A DNA stretch of 32,825 nt from UBA668 sp040081465 (GTDB lineage Bacteria > Actinomycetota > Acidimicrobiia > Acidimicrobiales > Ilumatobacteraceae), in NCBI GenBank assembly GCA_040081465.1, contig JBEBGL010000023.1, positions 1-32,825 of the forward strand. The letters run 5' to 3'. Under the pieces are notes generated by a model that worked only from the letters and a program-made list of their open reading frames with translations, had not been told where the DNA came from and made no database searches. Positions 1 to 6,446 of this stretch are shown piece by piece; positions within the stretch are counted from its first letter, which is position 1, and the number at the start of each line of letters is the position of its first letter. A program made the translations under genes and the position numbers.

Positions 1-521
1 AATCCGCCCGATGAACTTCCCGCGGTCGCAACCGCGGTCGTCGTCATGACGACGGCGGGTGGGGCGGTCGTGGGGGGGATGGTCGCACCGACTTCGGTAG
101 TCGGTGGCACTGTGGCAGGCGCGACTGTCGTCGGTGGTGAGGTTGCCGGTGGCGCGGCAATCGTGAACGCGATGCGACCGGTGATGGGGTGACCGTCGGG
201 GCCGACCAAACGCCAGCGCAGATTCACGACACCAGGGCCGAGCGCGGGTAGCGGCGTCACGACCTCGGTGTCGCCGTTTGGTCCGTGCTCGGAGCCGACG
301 AGGTCACTGCGCACGCCGGAGGAGTCGATCATCTCGATCGACAAAGTGTCGAGCGGCACCGACTTGGCAAAGACAAGGGTGAGTTGCGTCGGCGCAACGC
401 CAAGTACGGCACCTTCGGCGGGGTCGCTGGAGACCAGCGTGTTGTGAGCCGAGGCCGGGCTCGCGAACAACAGCACGCTGGTGAGCAAGGTAAAGAGGAG
501 TAGGAGGATTCGACGGGCCAT
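1..521 (-). CDS. copC: CopC-domain copper-binding exported protein (3' end outside window)
   Basis: The minus-strand frame stays open from an ATG at 521 to the window edge (173 residues seen). Residues 1-25 form a Sec signal peptide: Arg-Arg near the start, a Leu-rich core and an A-S-A cleavage site. The mature protein would begin with His26, the position of the N-terminal copper ligand in CopC. Residues 26-125 read as a CopC beta-sandwich, with L-V-S-S-D-P-A-E-G-A-V-L near the start and G-P-D-G-H-P-I-T-G near the end, which carries the conserved Asp and His. After residue 125 comes a Pro/Thr-rich low-complexity linker, suggesting a membrane anchor or CopD-like part beyond the edge. Family role: binding Cu(II) outside the membrane. 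It is divergent from the BlaI-type regulator and probably shares its control region. No clear Shine-Dalgarno precedes the ATG. Confidence 0.85.
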   Translation of the reverse strand, partial: MARRILLLLFTLLTSVLLFASPASAHNTLVSSDPAEGAVLGVAPTQLTLVFAKSVPLDTLSIEMIDSSGVRSDLVGSEHGPNGDTEVVTPLPALGPGVVNLRWRLVGPDGHPITGRIAFTIAAPPATSPPTTVAPATVPPTTEVGATIPPTTAPPAVVMTTTAVATAGSSSGG

Positions 522-561
522 GAGGGAGGGTCGTTCGAGTCGTAGCGAGCCGCCGCAGCAA

Positions 562-574
562 CTACACCATGTAG
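562..574. promoter_or_regulatory. Candidate BlaI/CopY-type operator
   Basis: An inverted repeat CTACA-cca-TGTAG lies in the 99-bp gap between the divergent CopC and BlaI-family genes. BlaI and CopY repressors are known to bind TACA...TGTA dyads, so this is the natural operator candidate for the adjacent regulator. It sits just upstream of the expected -35 region of the blaI-type gene, where binding could affect both directions. The spacer is 3 nt here rather than the 2 nt of the classical TACAnnTGTA form, so the assignment is probable, not certain. Confidence 0.5.
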
Positions 575-597
575 GAGTTTAGCCCGTCAGTGCGGTC

Positions 598-603
598 TAG
601 GCT
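598..603 (+). promoter_or_regulatory. Candidate -10 box for the blaI-M56-ATPase operon
   Basis: TAGGCT lies 18 nt before the GTG start and 24 nt downstream of the candidate operator. It matches the TAGnnT form seen before several other genes in this window. No convincing -35 was seen, as is common in actinobacteria. Confidence 0.35.
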
Positions 604-620
604 CGTCGGGGAGGTATGGC

Positions 621-977
621 GTGGCAAAGCGGCCTGACGGTGCTCTCGAGCACGAGATCATGACGGTGTTGTGGGCGGCCGAAGGGCCGTTACCGCCTGG
701 AGAGATCAAGGAACGGCTCAGCATTGAGCTCGCCTACACGAGTGTGGCCACCGTGTTGGGTCGACTGCACGTCAAAGGACTCGTTCGTCGGACTGAGTTC
801 GGCCGCGCGTTCGCTTACGAGGCGTGCGTCGACGAGTCGCAGTTAGCCGTGCGCCGTATCGGCGAGCTGCTTTCCGCAGCGTCCGACAAGGGTCAGGTAC
901 TCGCCGGTTTCGTCGGCAGCTTGTCTAAGAAGGACATCAGGGCATTGCGAGCAATGCTCGGCGAGGGCGACCAGTGA
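621..977 (+). CDS. BlaI/MecI/CopY-family transcriptional repressor
   Basis: The product (118 aa) is the full length of the Penicillinase_R family. A winged helix-turn-helix spans about residues 8-70: L-E-x-E-I-M-x-V-L-W near the start, then T-S-V-A-T-V-L-G-R-L as recognition helix, followed by a K-G-L-V-R-R wing. The C-terminal half is a dimerisation region. The GTG start at 621 is preceded by GGGAGG at a good distance; the ATG at 616 is out of frame. The gene overlaps the following M56 peptidase by 4 nt (GTGA), the classical repressor/sensor-protease pairing, and is divergent from a CopC gene. BlaI proteins act as dimeric repressors inactivated by their partner protease or, in the CopY branch, by metal. 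Here the neighbours point to copper or another soft metal rather than beta-lactams; that part is inference. Confidence 0.9.
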   Translation: MAKRPDGALEHEIMTVLWAAEGPLPPGEIKERLSIELAYTSVATVLGRLHVKGLVRRTEFGRAFAYEACVDESQLAVRRIGELLSAASDKGQVLAGFVGSLSKKDIRALRAMLGEGDQ

Positions 978-1849
978 CTTTTCTCGCCGTACTCCTGCCA
1001 CTCGCGGCTGCCATCGGCCTCGCCGTTGTTGTTACGGCTAGCCATCGTCGCCTTCCTCCGATCGTCGCCACTCGGGCCATCGTGGTGGCCATCTTCTTTT
1101 TGGCTTTCGCCGCAGTTCCGACTCTGTGGATTGTGTCGCTCGGTTACGTCGCTCACTTGCCGGTTTTCGGCGGACGATTGGACTGGTGCGCGGACGCGCT
1201 CGGCGTTCACGATCAGATTCCGGCATGGATTGGGGTGTCTGCGCTATTGCTGACCGTTCTTGGACTGGTGCGCACCTTCGCGGTGATCAGGAGTTATTGG
1301 CAGCTTCGCCATGACGACTCGGGAACTGTCGAGATCGCCGATCACGCGCAACCATTTGCGTTCACGCTCCCTGGCCGCGGCGGGCACGTCGTGCTTTCCA
1401 GCAGCTTGATCGCAATGCTCGACGAGGCAGAGCAGGAAGTTGTGCTCGCGCATGAGAACGCGCATGCGCGCGAACGTCACGACCGATATCTCCTCATCGC
1501 GCAAGTTTCTGCCGCGGTAGTGCCGCCGCTACGTGTGCTTGCGGGCCGACTGCGGTTCTCTCTCGAACGATGCGCCGACGAGTTCGCCGTTGCACATTGC
1601 GGCGATCGAGGTTTCGTCGCGCGAACGCTGGGCAAGGTCGCGCTTCGGACCGGTGCGCCGGCGGGGGCGATGAGCTTTTCTGGATTGGGCGTGCCGGCGC
1701 GTGTGGCCGCCTTGCTCGCGCCGCCAGCTACGGCTCTTCGTTCCAGCGTGCATGCCGCACTTTGGACTGCAGTCACCCTCACTGGCGCGCTAGCTCTGTT
1801 TCAGATTCACCACATTGCGGTGTTGATCGCAGCGCTCTGCGAAGGCTGA
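974..1849 (+). CDS. M56-family membrane metallopeptidase (BlaR1-like, no sensor domain)
   Basis: The protein (291 aa) has hydrophobic segments near residues 2-22, 35-55 and 78-100 and one at the C-terminus (about 262-285). The zinc site H-E-N-A-H is at residues 160-164, and a downstream E-R-C-A-D (E198, D202) supplies the expected third ligand in the family's ExxxD form. It is the standard partner of BlaI-type repressors, thought to cleave the repressor when a signal is received. It lacks a penicillin-binding sensor domain, so it is not a beta-lactam receptor; the signal is unknown and metal stress is the natural guess. Its GTG start overlaps the repressor's TGA, and the P-type ATPase gene follows after 8 nt, so all three look co-transcribed. 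Confidence 0.85.
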   Translation: MTFLAVLLPLAAAIGLAVVVTASHRRLPPIVATRAIVVAIFFLAFAAVPTLWIVSLGYVAHLPVFGGRLDWCADALGVHDQIPAWIGVSALLLTVLGLVRTFAVIRSYWQLRHDDSGTVEIADHAQPFAFTLPGRGGHVVLSSSLIAMLDEAEQEVVLAHENAHARERHDRYLLIAQVSAAVVPPLRVLAGRLRFSLERCADEFAVAHCGDRGFVARTLGKVALRTGAPAGAMSFSGLGVPARVAALLAPPATALRSSVHAALWTAVTLTGALALFQIHHIAVLIAALCEG

Positions 1850-1857
1850 CCTTCGGC

Positions 1858-3873
1858 ATGCACTCCTCTCACGACGTCATGGGCCACGGCGGCCACGAGA
1901 CCATGTCGATGGACGCGATGGTCGCCGACATGCGTCGACGGTTTTGGATCGCGGTGGCCTTCTCTGTACCAATCCTGCTCTGGTCAGCGATAGGGCGCGA
2001 TGTGTTCGACTTTCAGGTCGTAGCGCCGTTCGGCCTGCGCGACGATGTCTTTCAGCTGTTGCTGAGCCTGCCGGTCATCTTCTACTCGGCCTGGATCTTC
2101 TTCGACGGCGCTTTCCGCGCGTTGCGATCGCACACGCTCGACATGATGGTGTTGGTCGCCGTTGGCGTCGGTGCGGGTTGGCTGTATTCACTTGTTGTCA
2201 CCTTGACGGGCGGAGGTGAGGTGTTCTACGAGGCAGCGACTGTGCTGTCCGCCTTTGTGCTTCTCGGGCATTGGTTCGAGATGCGAGCTCGGGGCGGTGC
2301 AAACGAGGCAATCCGGGCACTGCTGAACCTCACACCACCAATGGCCACCGTCATCCGCGGCGAGGAGACGGTTGAGTTGCCCACTGCCGAGGTCGCAGTC
2401 GGCGACCTACTACTTGTCCGACCTGGTTCGAAGCTTGCTGTCGACGGTGTAGTCGAAGACGGCGACAGTGACGTCGACGAATCGATGGTGACGGGCGAAA
2501 GCCTGCCAGTGCATAAGGCAACCGGCGACGCCGTGATCGGTGCCACCGTTAACACCACAGGCACCCTTCGAGTCCGAGCCACCAGGGTTGGATCAGATAC
2601 GGCACTTGCTCAGATCGTGAAGCTTGTACAAGAGGCACAGAATTCGAAGGCTCCAGGGCAGCGTCTTGCCGACCGCGCCGCGTTCTGGCTGGTGCTGGTC
2701 GCTCTCGTCGGGGGTGCCGTGACGTTTCTTGTGTGGAGCGTGCTCGTCGGCCGATCAACTGAGGAAGCCATCCTGTTCGCGATCACTGTCGTGGTGATCA
2801 CATGTCCCGACGCGCTAGGCCTCGCCACGCCGACGGCAATCATGGTCGGCTCCGGTCTCGGTGCCAAGCGTGGCGTGCTCTTCAAGAACGCGATGGCAAT
2901 CGAGTCTGCCGCGCACATCGACACCGTCGTGATGGACAAGACAGGTACCTTGACGAAAGGCGAACCAGAGGTCACCGATGTCATCGTCGAAGGCATCGAC
3001 GAAGGACGCTTTCTTGCATTGGTGGCGGCAGTCGAACGCGAGAGCGAGCACCCGCTAGCCCAAGCAATCGTGGCCGAGGCCGTACGCCGCGACGTTCCCA
3101 GCCTTCGCGCCGATCAGTTCGACAGCGTGCCGGGTCACGGAGCACTGGCGACAGTCGACGGCCAGCACATCGCCGTCGGCAACACACGACTGATGGAACG
3201 TGAACGAATTGACCTCGGGGTCTTGGCTGCACGGCGGACCGAGCTTTCCAACGGCGGCCGAACCGTGGTGGCTGTCGCAGTCGATGGTGTTGCCGTCGGG
3301 CTCATCGCGATGGCCGACGCCCCTCGAATAACAGCAACCGCGGCAGTCACCGCATTGCGTGAGCGCGGAGTCGAAGTCGTGATGCTCACCGGCGACAACG
3401 AGGCCACTGCCAGCCGCATCGGCGCAATGCTTGGCATCACCACGGTGATTGCCGAAGTGTTGCCAGGCGACAAGGCATCCAAGGTGGCCGAGTTGCAGGC
3501 GCAAGGTCGGAAAGTCGCGATGGTGGGCGACGGTGTCAACGATGCGCCTGCACTCGCGCAGGCGGATGTCGGAATTGCGATCGGGGCCGGCACGGATGTC
3601 GCGATCGAGACCGCAGATGTCGTGTTGATGCGCAGCGATCCGCTCGATGTTGCAGTAGCGCTCGAGATCGGTCGCGGCACAGTGCGCAAGATGCGTCAGA
3701 ACCTCGGATGGGCGATCGGCTACAACGCCCTCGCACTTCCGATCGCCGCGGGCGTCTTCGAGCCAGCGTTTGGCTTCACACTCCGACCCGAGATCGCTGC
3801 GCTGTCCATGTCAGGTTCAAGTTTTCTCGTCGCGGTTAACGCCGTACTGCTCAAGCGACTGCGGCTGCCTTAG
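1858..3873 (+). CDS. Heavy-metal (probably copper) P1B-type ATPase with a CPD motif
   Basis: From the ATG at 1858 the protein is 671 aa. The frame is open further upstream, but that part overlaps the peptidase gene and has no homology. The N-terminus is His/Met-rich (M-H-S-S-H-D, M-G-H-G-G-H, M-S-M), as in CopB-like pumps, and has no CxxC metal-binding domain. Visible landmarks are a T-G-E-S actuator motif, D360-K-T-G-T phosphorylation site, S-E-H-P-L nucleotide-binding motif and G557-D-G-V-N-D. The transmembrane metal motif is C316-P-D instead of CPC or CPH. The last two membrane helices carry Y-N-x4-P and M-S-G-S-S, which resemble the Cu(I) P1B-1 signatures. Likely role: efflux of Cu or another soft metal from the cytoplasm. 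The gene is last in the BlaI-M56 operon. Substrate assignment is uncertain because of the Asp. Confidence 0.9.
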   Translation: MHSSHDVMGHGGHETMSMDAMVADMRRRFWIAVAFSVPILLWSAIGRDVFDFQVVAPFGLRDDVFQLLLSLPVIFYSAWIFFDGAFRALRSHTLDMMVLVAVGVGAGWLYSLVVTLTGGGEVFYEAATVLSAFVLLGHWFEMRARGGANEAIRALLNLTPPMATVIRGEETVELPTAEVAVGDLLLVRPGSKLAVDGVVEDGDSDVDESMVTGESLPVHKATGDAVIGATVNTTGTLRVRATRVGSDTALAQIVKLVQEAQNSKAPGQRLADRAAFWLVLVALVGGAVTFLVWSVLVGRSTEEAILFAITVVVITCPDALGLATPTAIMVGSGLGAKRGVLFKNAMAIESAAHIDTVVMDKTGTLTKGEPEVTDVIVEGIDEGRFLALVAAVERESEHPLAQAIVAEAVRRDVPSLRADQFDSVPGHGALATVDGQHIAVGNTRLMERERIDLGVLAARRTELSNGGRTVVAVAVDGVAVGLIAMADAPRITATAAVTALRERGVEVVMLTGDNEATASRIGAMLGITTVIAEVLPGDKASKVAELQAQGRKVAMVGDGVNDAPALAQADVGIAIGAGTDVAIETADVVLMRSDPLDVAVALEIGRGTVRKMRQNLGWAIGYNALALPIAAGVFEPAFGFTLRPEIAALSMSGSSFLVAVNAVLLKRLRLP

Positions 3874-3998
3874 AGGCGAGCCCACGTCCGACCGTCGGTG
3901 CTGATCCACACGATGACGCCATTGCCGTGGTGCACGCCTGTGCAGTCGACTCCATCCGAGCCTGCGTAGAGGGTGGTGAACGAAGTGATTCGGCTCAT
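3870..3998 (-). pseudogene. Small ORF, possible remnant of a BNR/sialidase-repeat protein
   Basis: A 42-aa frame begins at an ATG (3998) and its stop overlaps the end of the ATPase gene. Its last residues, V-I-V-W-I-S-T-D-G-R-T-W-A-R-L, resemble a BNR (Asp-box) repeat, S-x-D-x-G-x-x-W, of beta-propeller proteins, but a single blade cannot fold alone. No Shine-Dalgarno was seen. It lies 14 nt downstream of the CDF transporter gene on the same strand. It is most likely a gene remnant; it could be a tiny expressed protein. Confidence 0.3.
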
Positions 3999-4012
3999 CG
4001 GAGGCGTCTGAG

Positions 4013-4627
4013 CTAGTCGCAGCAGCTGTCGCCGGCCCAGGCTTCTCGCCCTTCGCGGACGGCTAGGTAGGCGATCCCGAGCGCGGCCACGGGGTCGGCC
4101 CACCACCAGCCGAGTGTCGCATCCAGCAGTAGACCGACCAGCAGCACGATGGATAGGTAGGTGCAGAGTTTGGTTTCTGCCGCGTCGGCGATCACCGTTC
4201 GGTTACTGAGCGCGACCCCGGTTCGCTTCTTAGCTACGGCGAGAATGGGCATAACGATCAGGCTCGCAATCGCTAGACCGATACCCACTGGGCTGGTATC
4301 GGGATCGGTGTCCGCGAGCAGGTCGCGAGCTGCCTCAACGGTGACGTAAGCGGCGAGCACGAAGAATGAACAGGCGATGAGTTTCAGGGCGTGCCGTTCG
4401 CGTTCCTCGTCGACGCCGCGCATCCGCCACAGCACCACGACCGCGGCGAACACTTCGATGGACGAATCGATGCCGAACCCGACCAGGGCGATTGAACCGG
4501 CAACTATCCCTGAACCGATGGCGACGATCGCCTCGGCGACATTCCAGATGATTGTTCCCCACGCGAGAGAGCGGGCGGTTCGTTCCAGGCGAGCTCGGTC
4601 AGCGGCGATCAGCACGTAACTAGTCAA
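4013..4627 (-). CDS. Cation diffusion facilitator-like transporter
   Basis: The product (204 aa) has about five or six hydrophobic helices. It has the features of the short cation-efflux subfamily common in actinobacteria: F-G-I-D-S-S-I-E-V-F in the second helix region, A-D-A-A-E-T-K in the middle, G-W-W-W-A-D-P-V-A-A-L near the end and a Cys-Cys C-terminus. The Asp residues in F-G-I-D and W-A-D-P correspond to transport-site acids. Family role: proton-coupled export of divalent metals from the cytoplasm; the substrate cannot be read from sequence. The start is doubtful: TTG at 4627 gives the longest form and overlaps the ArsM-like remnant's stop, while GTG at 4615 is an alternative. It is convergent with the metal ATPase. 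Confidence 0.8.
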   Translation of the reverse strand: MTSYVLIAADRARLERTARSLAWGTIIWNVAEAIVAIGSGIVAGSIALVGFGIDSSIEVFAAVVVLWRMRGVDEERERHALKLIACSFFVLAAYVTVEAARDLLADTDPDTSPVGIGLAIASLIVMPILAVAKKRTGVALSNRTVIADAAETKLCTYLSIVLLVGLLLDATLGWWWADPVAALGIAYLAVREGREAWAGDSCCD

Positions 4628-4790
4628 CCGGGACGGCGTCGGGCGAGAAACGCGTAGCCGTAGAAGCGCGAACGAACGCGATGCGCACGATGCCGTCTGC
4701 GCCGCCGAAGGTGGAGACGGGTGGTCCGATCGTCACGGCCTCGAACCCGGAGTCTTCGAGCATCTGTTGCCAGCCCGCACGGGGCAGACC
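4624..4790 (-). pseudogene. Remnant of the C-terminus of an ArsM-type arsenite methyltransferase
   Basis: On the minus strand one frame reads G-W-Q-Q-M-L-E-D-S-G-F-E-A-V-T-I-G-P-P-V-S-T-F-G-G-A, and after about 4700 another frame reads F-Y-G-Y-A-F-L-A-R-R-R-P-G then stop. These blocks recall the end of arsenite S-adenosylmethionine methyltransferases (AGF..V.IGPPVDTFGGA....AFEVYGYAFLARKP). The two halves lie in different frames, so there is at least one frameshift, and the catalytic N-terminus is absent. The match is from memory of the family, not from a search. Confidence 0.5.
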
Positions 4791-4990
4791 GGAACTTCCT
4801 CTCCGTTCTCGTCGAGAGCGCGAGCAAGGATGCCCAATCGCTTGCCCAGCACATTGTGTTCAGCCGTAACCGCCATGAGGTCTTCAAGCTTCAACGCCCG
4901 ACCAAGAATCGCAAGGCTGGACTCCTGTTGGAGCCACGGTGTGAAGTCGCTCGCCTCACCTCCGAGCACACTCTTCGCCGGTAGCCAACT
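4791..4990 (-). pseudogene. Remnant resembling the N-terminus of a DUF4268/nuclease-like protein
   Basis: The minus-strand frame here reads S-V-L-G-G-E-A-S-D-F-T-P-W-L, then a helix with A-L-K-L-E-D-L, then A-E-H-N-V-L-G-K-R-L-G-I-L-A-R and D-E-N-G. This pattern (DFTPWL...ALGL..L...E..VG...LDILARD..G) is typical of the start of proteins annotated as DUF4268 or PD-(D/E)XK-like nucleases. The expected continuation with the catalytic E-N-Q is missing; instead the DNA runs straight into the ArsM-like remnant. It is therefore probably a truncated, inactive fragment. Confidence in the family name is low to moderate. Confidence 0.35.
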
Positions 4991-5140
4991 GACTGCAGTA
5001 ATGGGTGGAAATGTCTTGCCTACGCCGGACTGGCTCATGCCCCAGTGTCGCGCACGTGTCGACTCAGATTCACCCAATAGTTACGACCAGCCTCCACCAC
5101 ACAGACCACCTTTTTTCGTGGAGACCACAGCTGACAGTGG

Positions 5141-5391
5141 TGGGATTGCAAGGTTTCTTCGATTTGGACACCGACTTTGCCAAGGAGCTTTGCTAGAAAT
5201 CCTCGGACGCCTGCAAGGTTCACGACACTTGCGTGCTGTGGCCACACGCGGACCACAGCAACCGCTGGGATTGCAAGGTTTCTTCGATTCGGACACCGAC
5301 TTTGCCAAGGAGCTTTGCTAGAAATCTTCGGACGCCTGCAAGGTTCACGACACTTGCGTGCTGTGGCCCACATGCGGACCACAACAGCCGC
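5141..5391. repeat. Two-copy tandem repeat, 125-bp unit
   Basis: Copy 1 (5141-5265) and copy 2 (5266-5391) are nearly identical, differing by a few substitutions and one inserted base. A 9-nt piece of the unit end (GACCACAGC) also occurs just before copy 1, at 5123. Within each copy TGCAAGGTT occurs twice, giving occurrences at 5147, 5212, 5272 and 5337, spaced 65, 60 and 65 bp. The unit length is not a multiple of three, and the open frames crossing it look spurious. The repeat lies beside the left end of the integrative element. A duplicated gene fragment, an iteron-like array or an end-associated repeat are all possible. Confidence 0.9.
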
Positions 5392-5473
5392 GGAGGCGGG
5401 CTGGGTTTCGGCCCTAAACCAAGAGCGTATCGACTGAAGGTCGTCGAGATAGCGCGGATGACCTCCTGCCGGG

Positions 5474-6190
5474 TCAGAGTTCTTTCGTTCGCGGCTTCTT
5501 GTTGTGTTGGCTGGTCTGTTTCGGAACTGCTGCTGTTCCTGCTGGAATGAATGTGACTTCGACCCGTTGGCTAGATGAGTCCGATGATTTGGTTGGTGCG
5601 GCGGATTGGGTAGCGCCACCTTTTGTCGCCGGGAGCAAACCCGCTTTCTTGGCTTCGTCGAGGCGACGGCAAACCGTTGCCGGGCTCAGGCCGAGCAGCC
5701 GAGCCGTTGAGTCGATCTTCTGCAAGCGTTTGTACACCTGCACAACTTCAGCGAGTGTCACGTTGGTTTTTCGCGGGCGGCCGAGCTTCTTTGGTTTTGT
5801 TGCCGCGTCGTTGTGGAGTGAGGCGTTAGCCGCGAGGTGGGCAATAACAACGACGCGTTCGCTGCCACTCGGGCCGTCCGATGTCAGGTCGTCGAGACTG
5901 CCGCTGTGGAGTGTCCAGCACGCTGCTGCCAGAGCGGCGGGAACGTAGTCGGTCAGCAGCGGTAATCGTAGGTCGCGGGCGCGAAGTGGTCCAGTGAGCC
6001 GTTCGATCTTCACCGACAGCAAGTTTGGGGTGCCATCAGTAACACCTACATCTAGCGAGACATGTAGTTCCTCGTTGAAGACAGCCGTGAATCGCGGTGG
6101 AATCACAACTCGGTTGGTGATGTGAGTCCAGCCCTCTGCCGCATTCTCAATTGTTGGTCGTTTCATATCGTGCACATTATGAGAAATCAT
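5474..6190 (-). CDS. HTH-domain protein of the integrative element
   Basis: The product (238 aa from ATG 6190, 230 aa from ATG 6166) is not a family I can name. The first 110 residues look like a beta-rich domain with no known motif. Then comes a basic K-K-L-G-R-P-R-K stretch resembling an AT-hook, and at about 150-195 a helix-turn-helix: V-V-Q-V-Y-K-R-L then S-T-A-R-L-L-G-L-S-P-A-T-V-C-R-R-L. The C-terminal 45 residues are Ser/Thr/Lys-rich and disordered. It is divergent from the excisionase-like gene, the usual place for an element regulator. The ATG at 6190 overlaps the divergent ATG at 6189, so the internal ATG at 6166 is more plausible because it leaves room for promoters. A DNA-binding regulatory role is inferred. 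Confidence 0.6.
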   Translation of the reverse strand: MISHNVHDMKRPTIENAAEGWTHITNRVVIPPRFTAVFNEELHVSLDVGVTDGTPNLLSVKIERLTGPLRARDLRLPLLTDYVPAALAAACWTLHSGSLDDLTSDGPSGSERVVVIAHLAANASLHNDAATKPKKLGRPRKTNVTLAEVVQVYKRLQKIDSTARLLGLSPATVCRRLDEAKKAGLLPATKGGATQSAAPTKSSDSSSQRVEVTFIPAGTAAVPKQTSQHNKKPRTKEL

Positions 6191-6230
6191 GCCGTTTCAA
6201 AACTCGTTCTGTTGTGTTTCACTGCCTCAC

Positions 6231-6446
6231 GTGAACGAACAACTACTAACTATCCATGAAGTCGCCTCTCTATTGCGTATGTCGCCCGCGGCGGTTCGCC
6301 AAATGCGCTACAAACTCGACGCCCCGCCCGCGATAAAGCTGGGTGGTCGGCTTCGGTGGCGGCGAAGTGATGTCGACGCATGGCTCGAACATCTCGCCGA
6401 AGCCCAAGCGGCAGGCAGTGAAACCCGCCGTGTCGCTGCCAGGTGA
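6231..6446 (+). CDS. Excisionase/AlpA-like helix-turn-helix protein
   Basis: From the GTG at 6231 the product is 71 aa; an in-frame ATG at 6189 would add 14 residues that look unlike protein and would overlap the divergent gene. The core, L-L-T-I-H-E-V-A-S-L-L-R-M-S-P-A-A-V-R-Q-M, followed by a P-A-I-K-L-G-G-R-L-R-W-R-R-S-D-V-D-A-W-L wing, is the standard HTH_17/excisionase MerR-like fold. Such proteins bend DNA during excision and often regulate element genes. Its 3' end overlaps the long frame of the primase-helicase by up to 104 nt, indicating translational coupling or a later start for that gene. Confidence 0.75.
   Translation: MNEQLLTIHEVASLLRMSPAAVRQMRYKLDAPPAIKLGGRLRWRRSDVDAWLEHLAEAQAAGSETRRVAAR

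Noticed and set aside
1570..1857. N-terminal extension of the P-type ATPase frame
   Set aside because: It overlaps the M56 peptidase gene in another frame and is Arg-rich without any family feature.
4624..4887. 87-codon minus-strand frame as an intact gene
   Set aside because: Only its last residues look like protein (the ArsM-like tail); the rest is Arg-rich out-of-frame sequence.
5141..5391. CRISPR array
   Set aside because: Two 125-bp copies without short repeats and unique spacers; no cas gene in the window.
5035..5619. 194-codon minus-strand frame through the tandem repeat
   Set aside because: The two repeat copies are read in different frames, it overlaps the HTH gene end, and it has no family feature; probably noise in decayed DNA.
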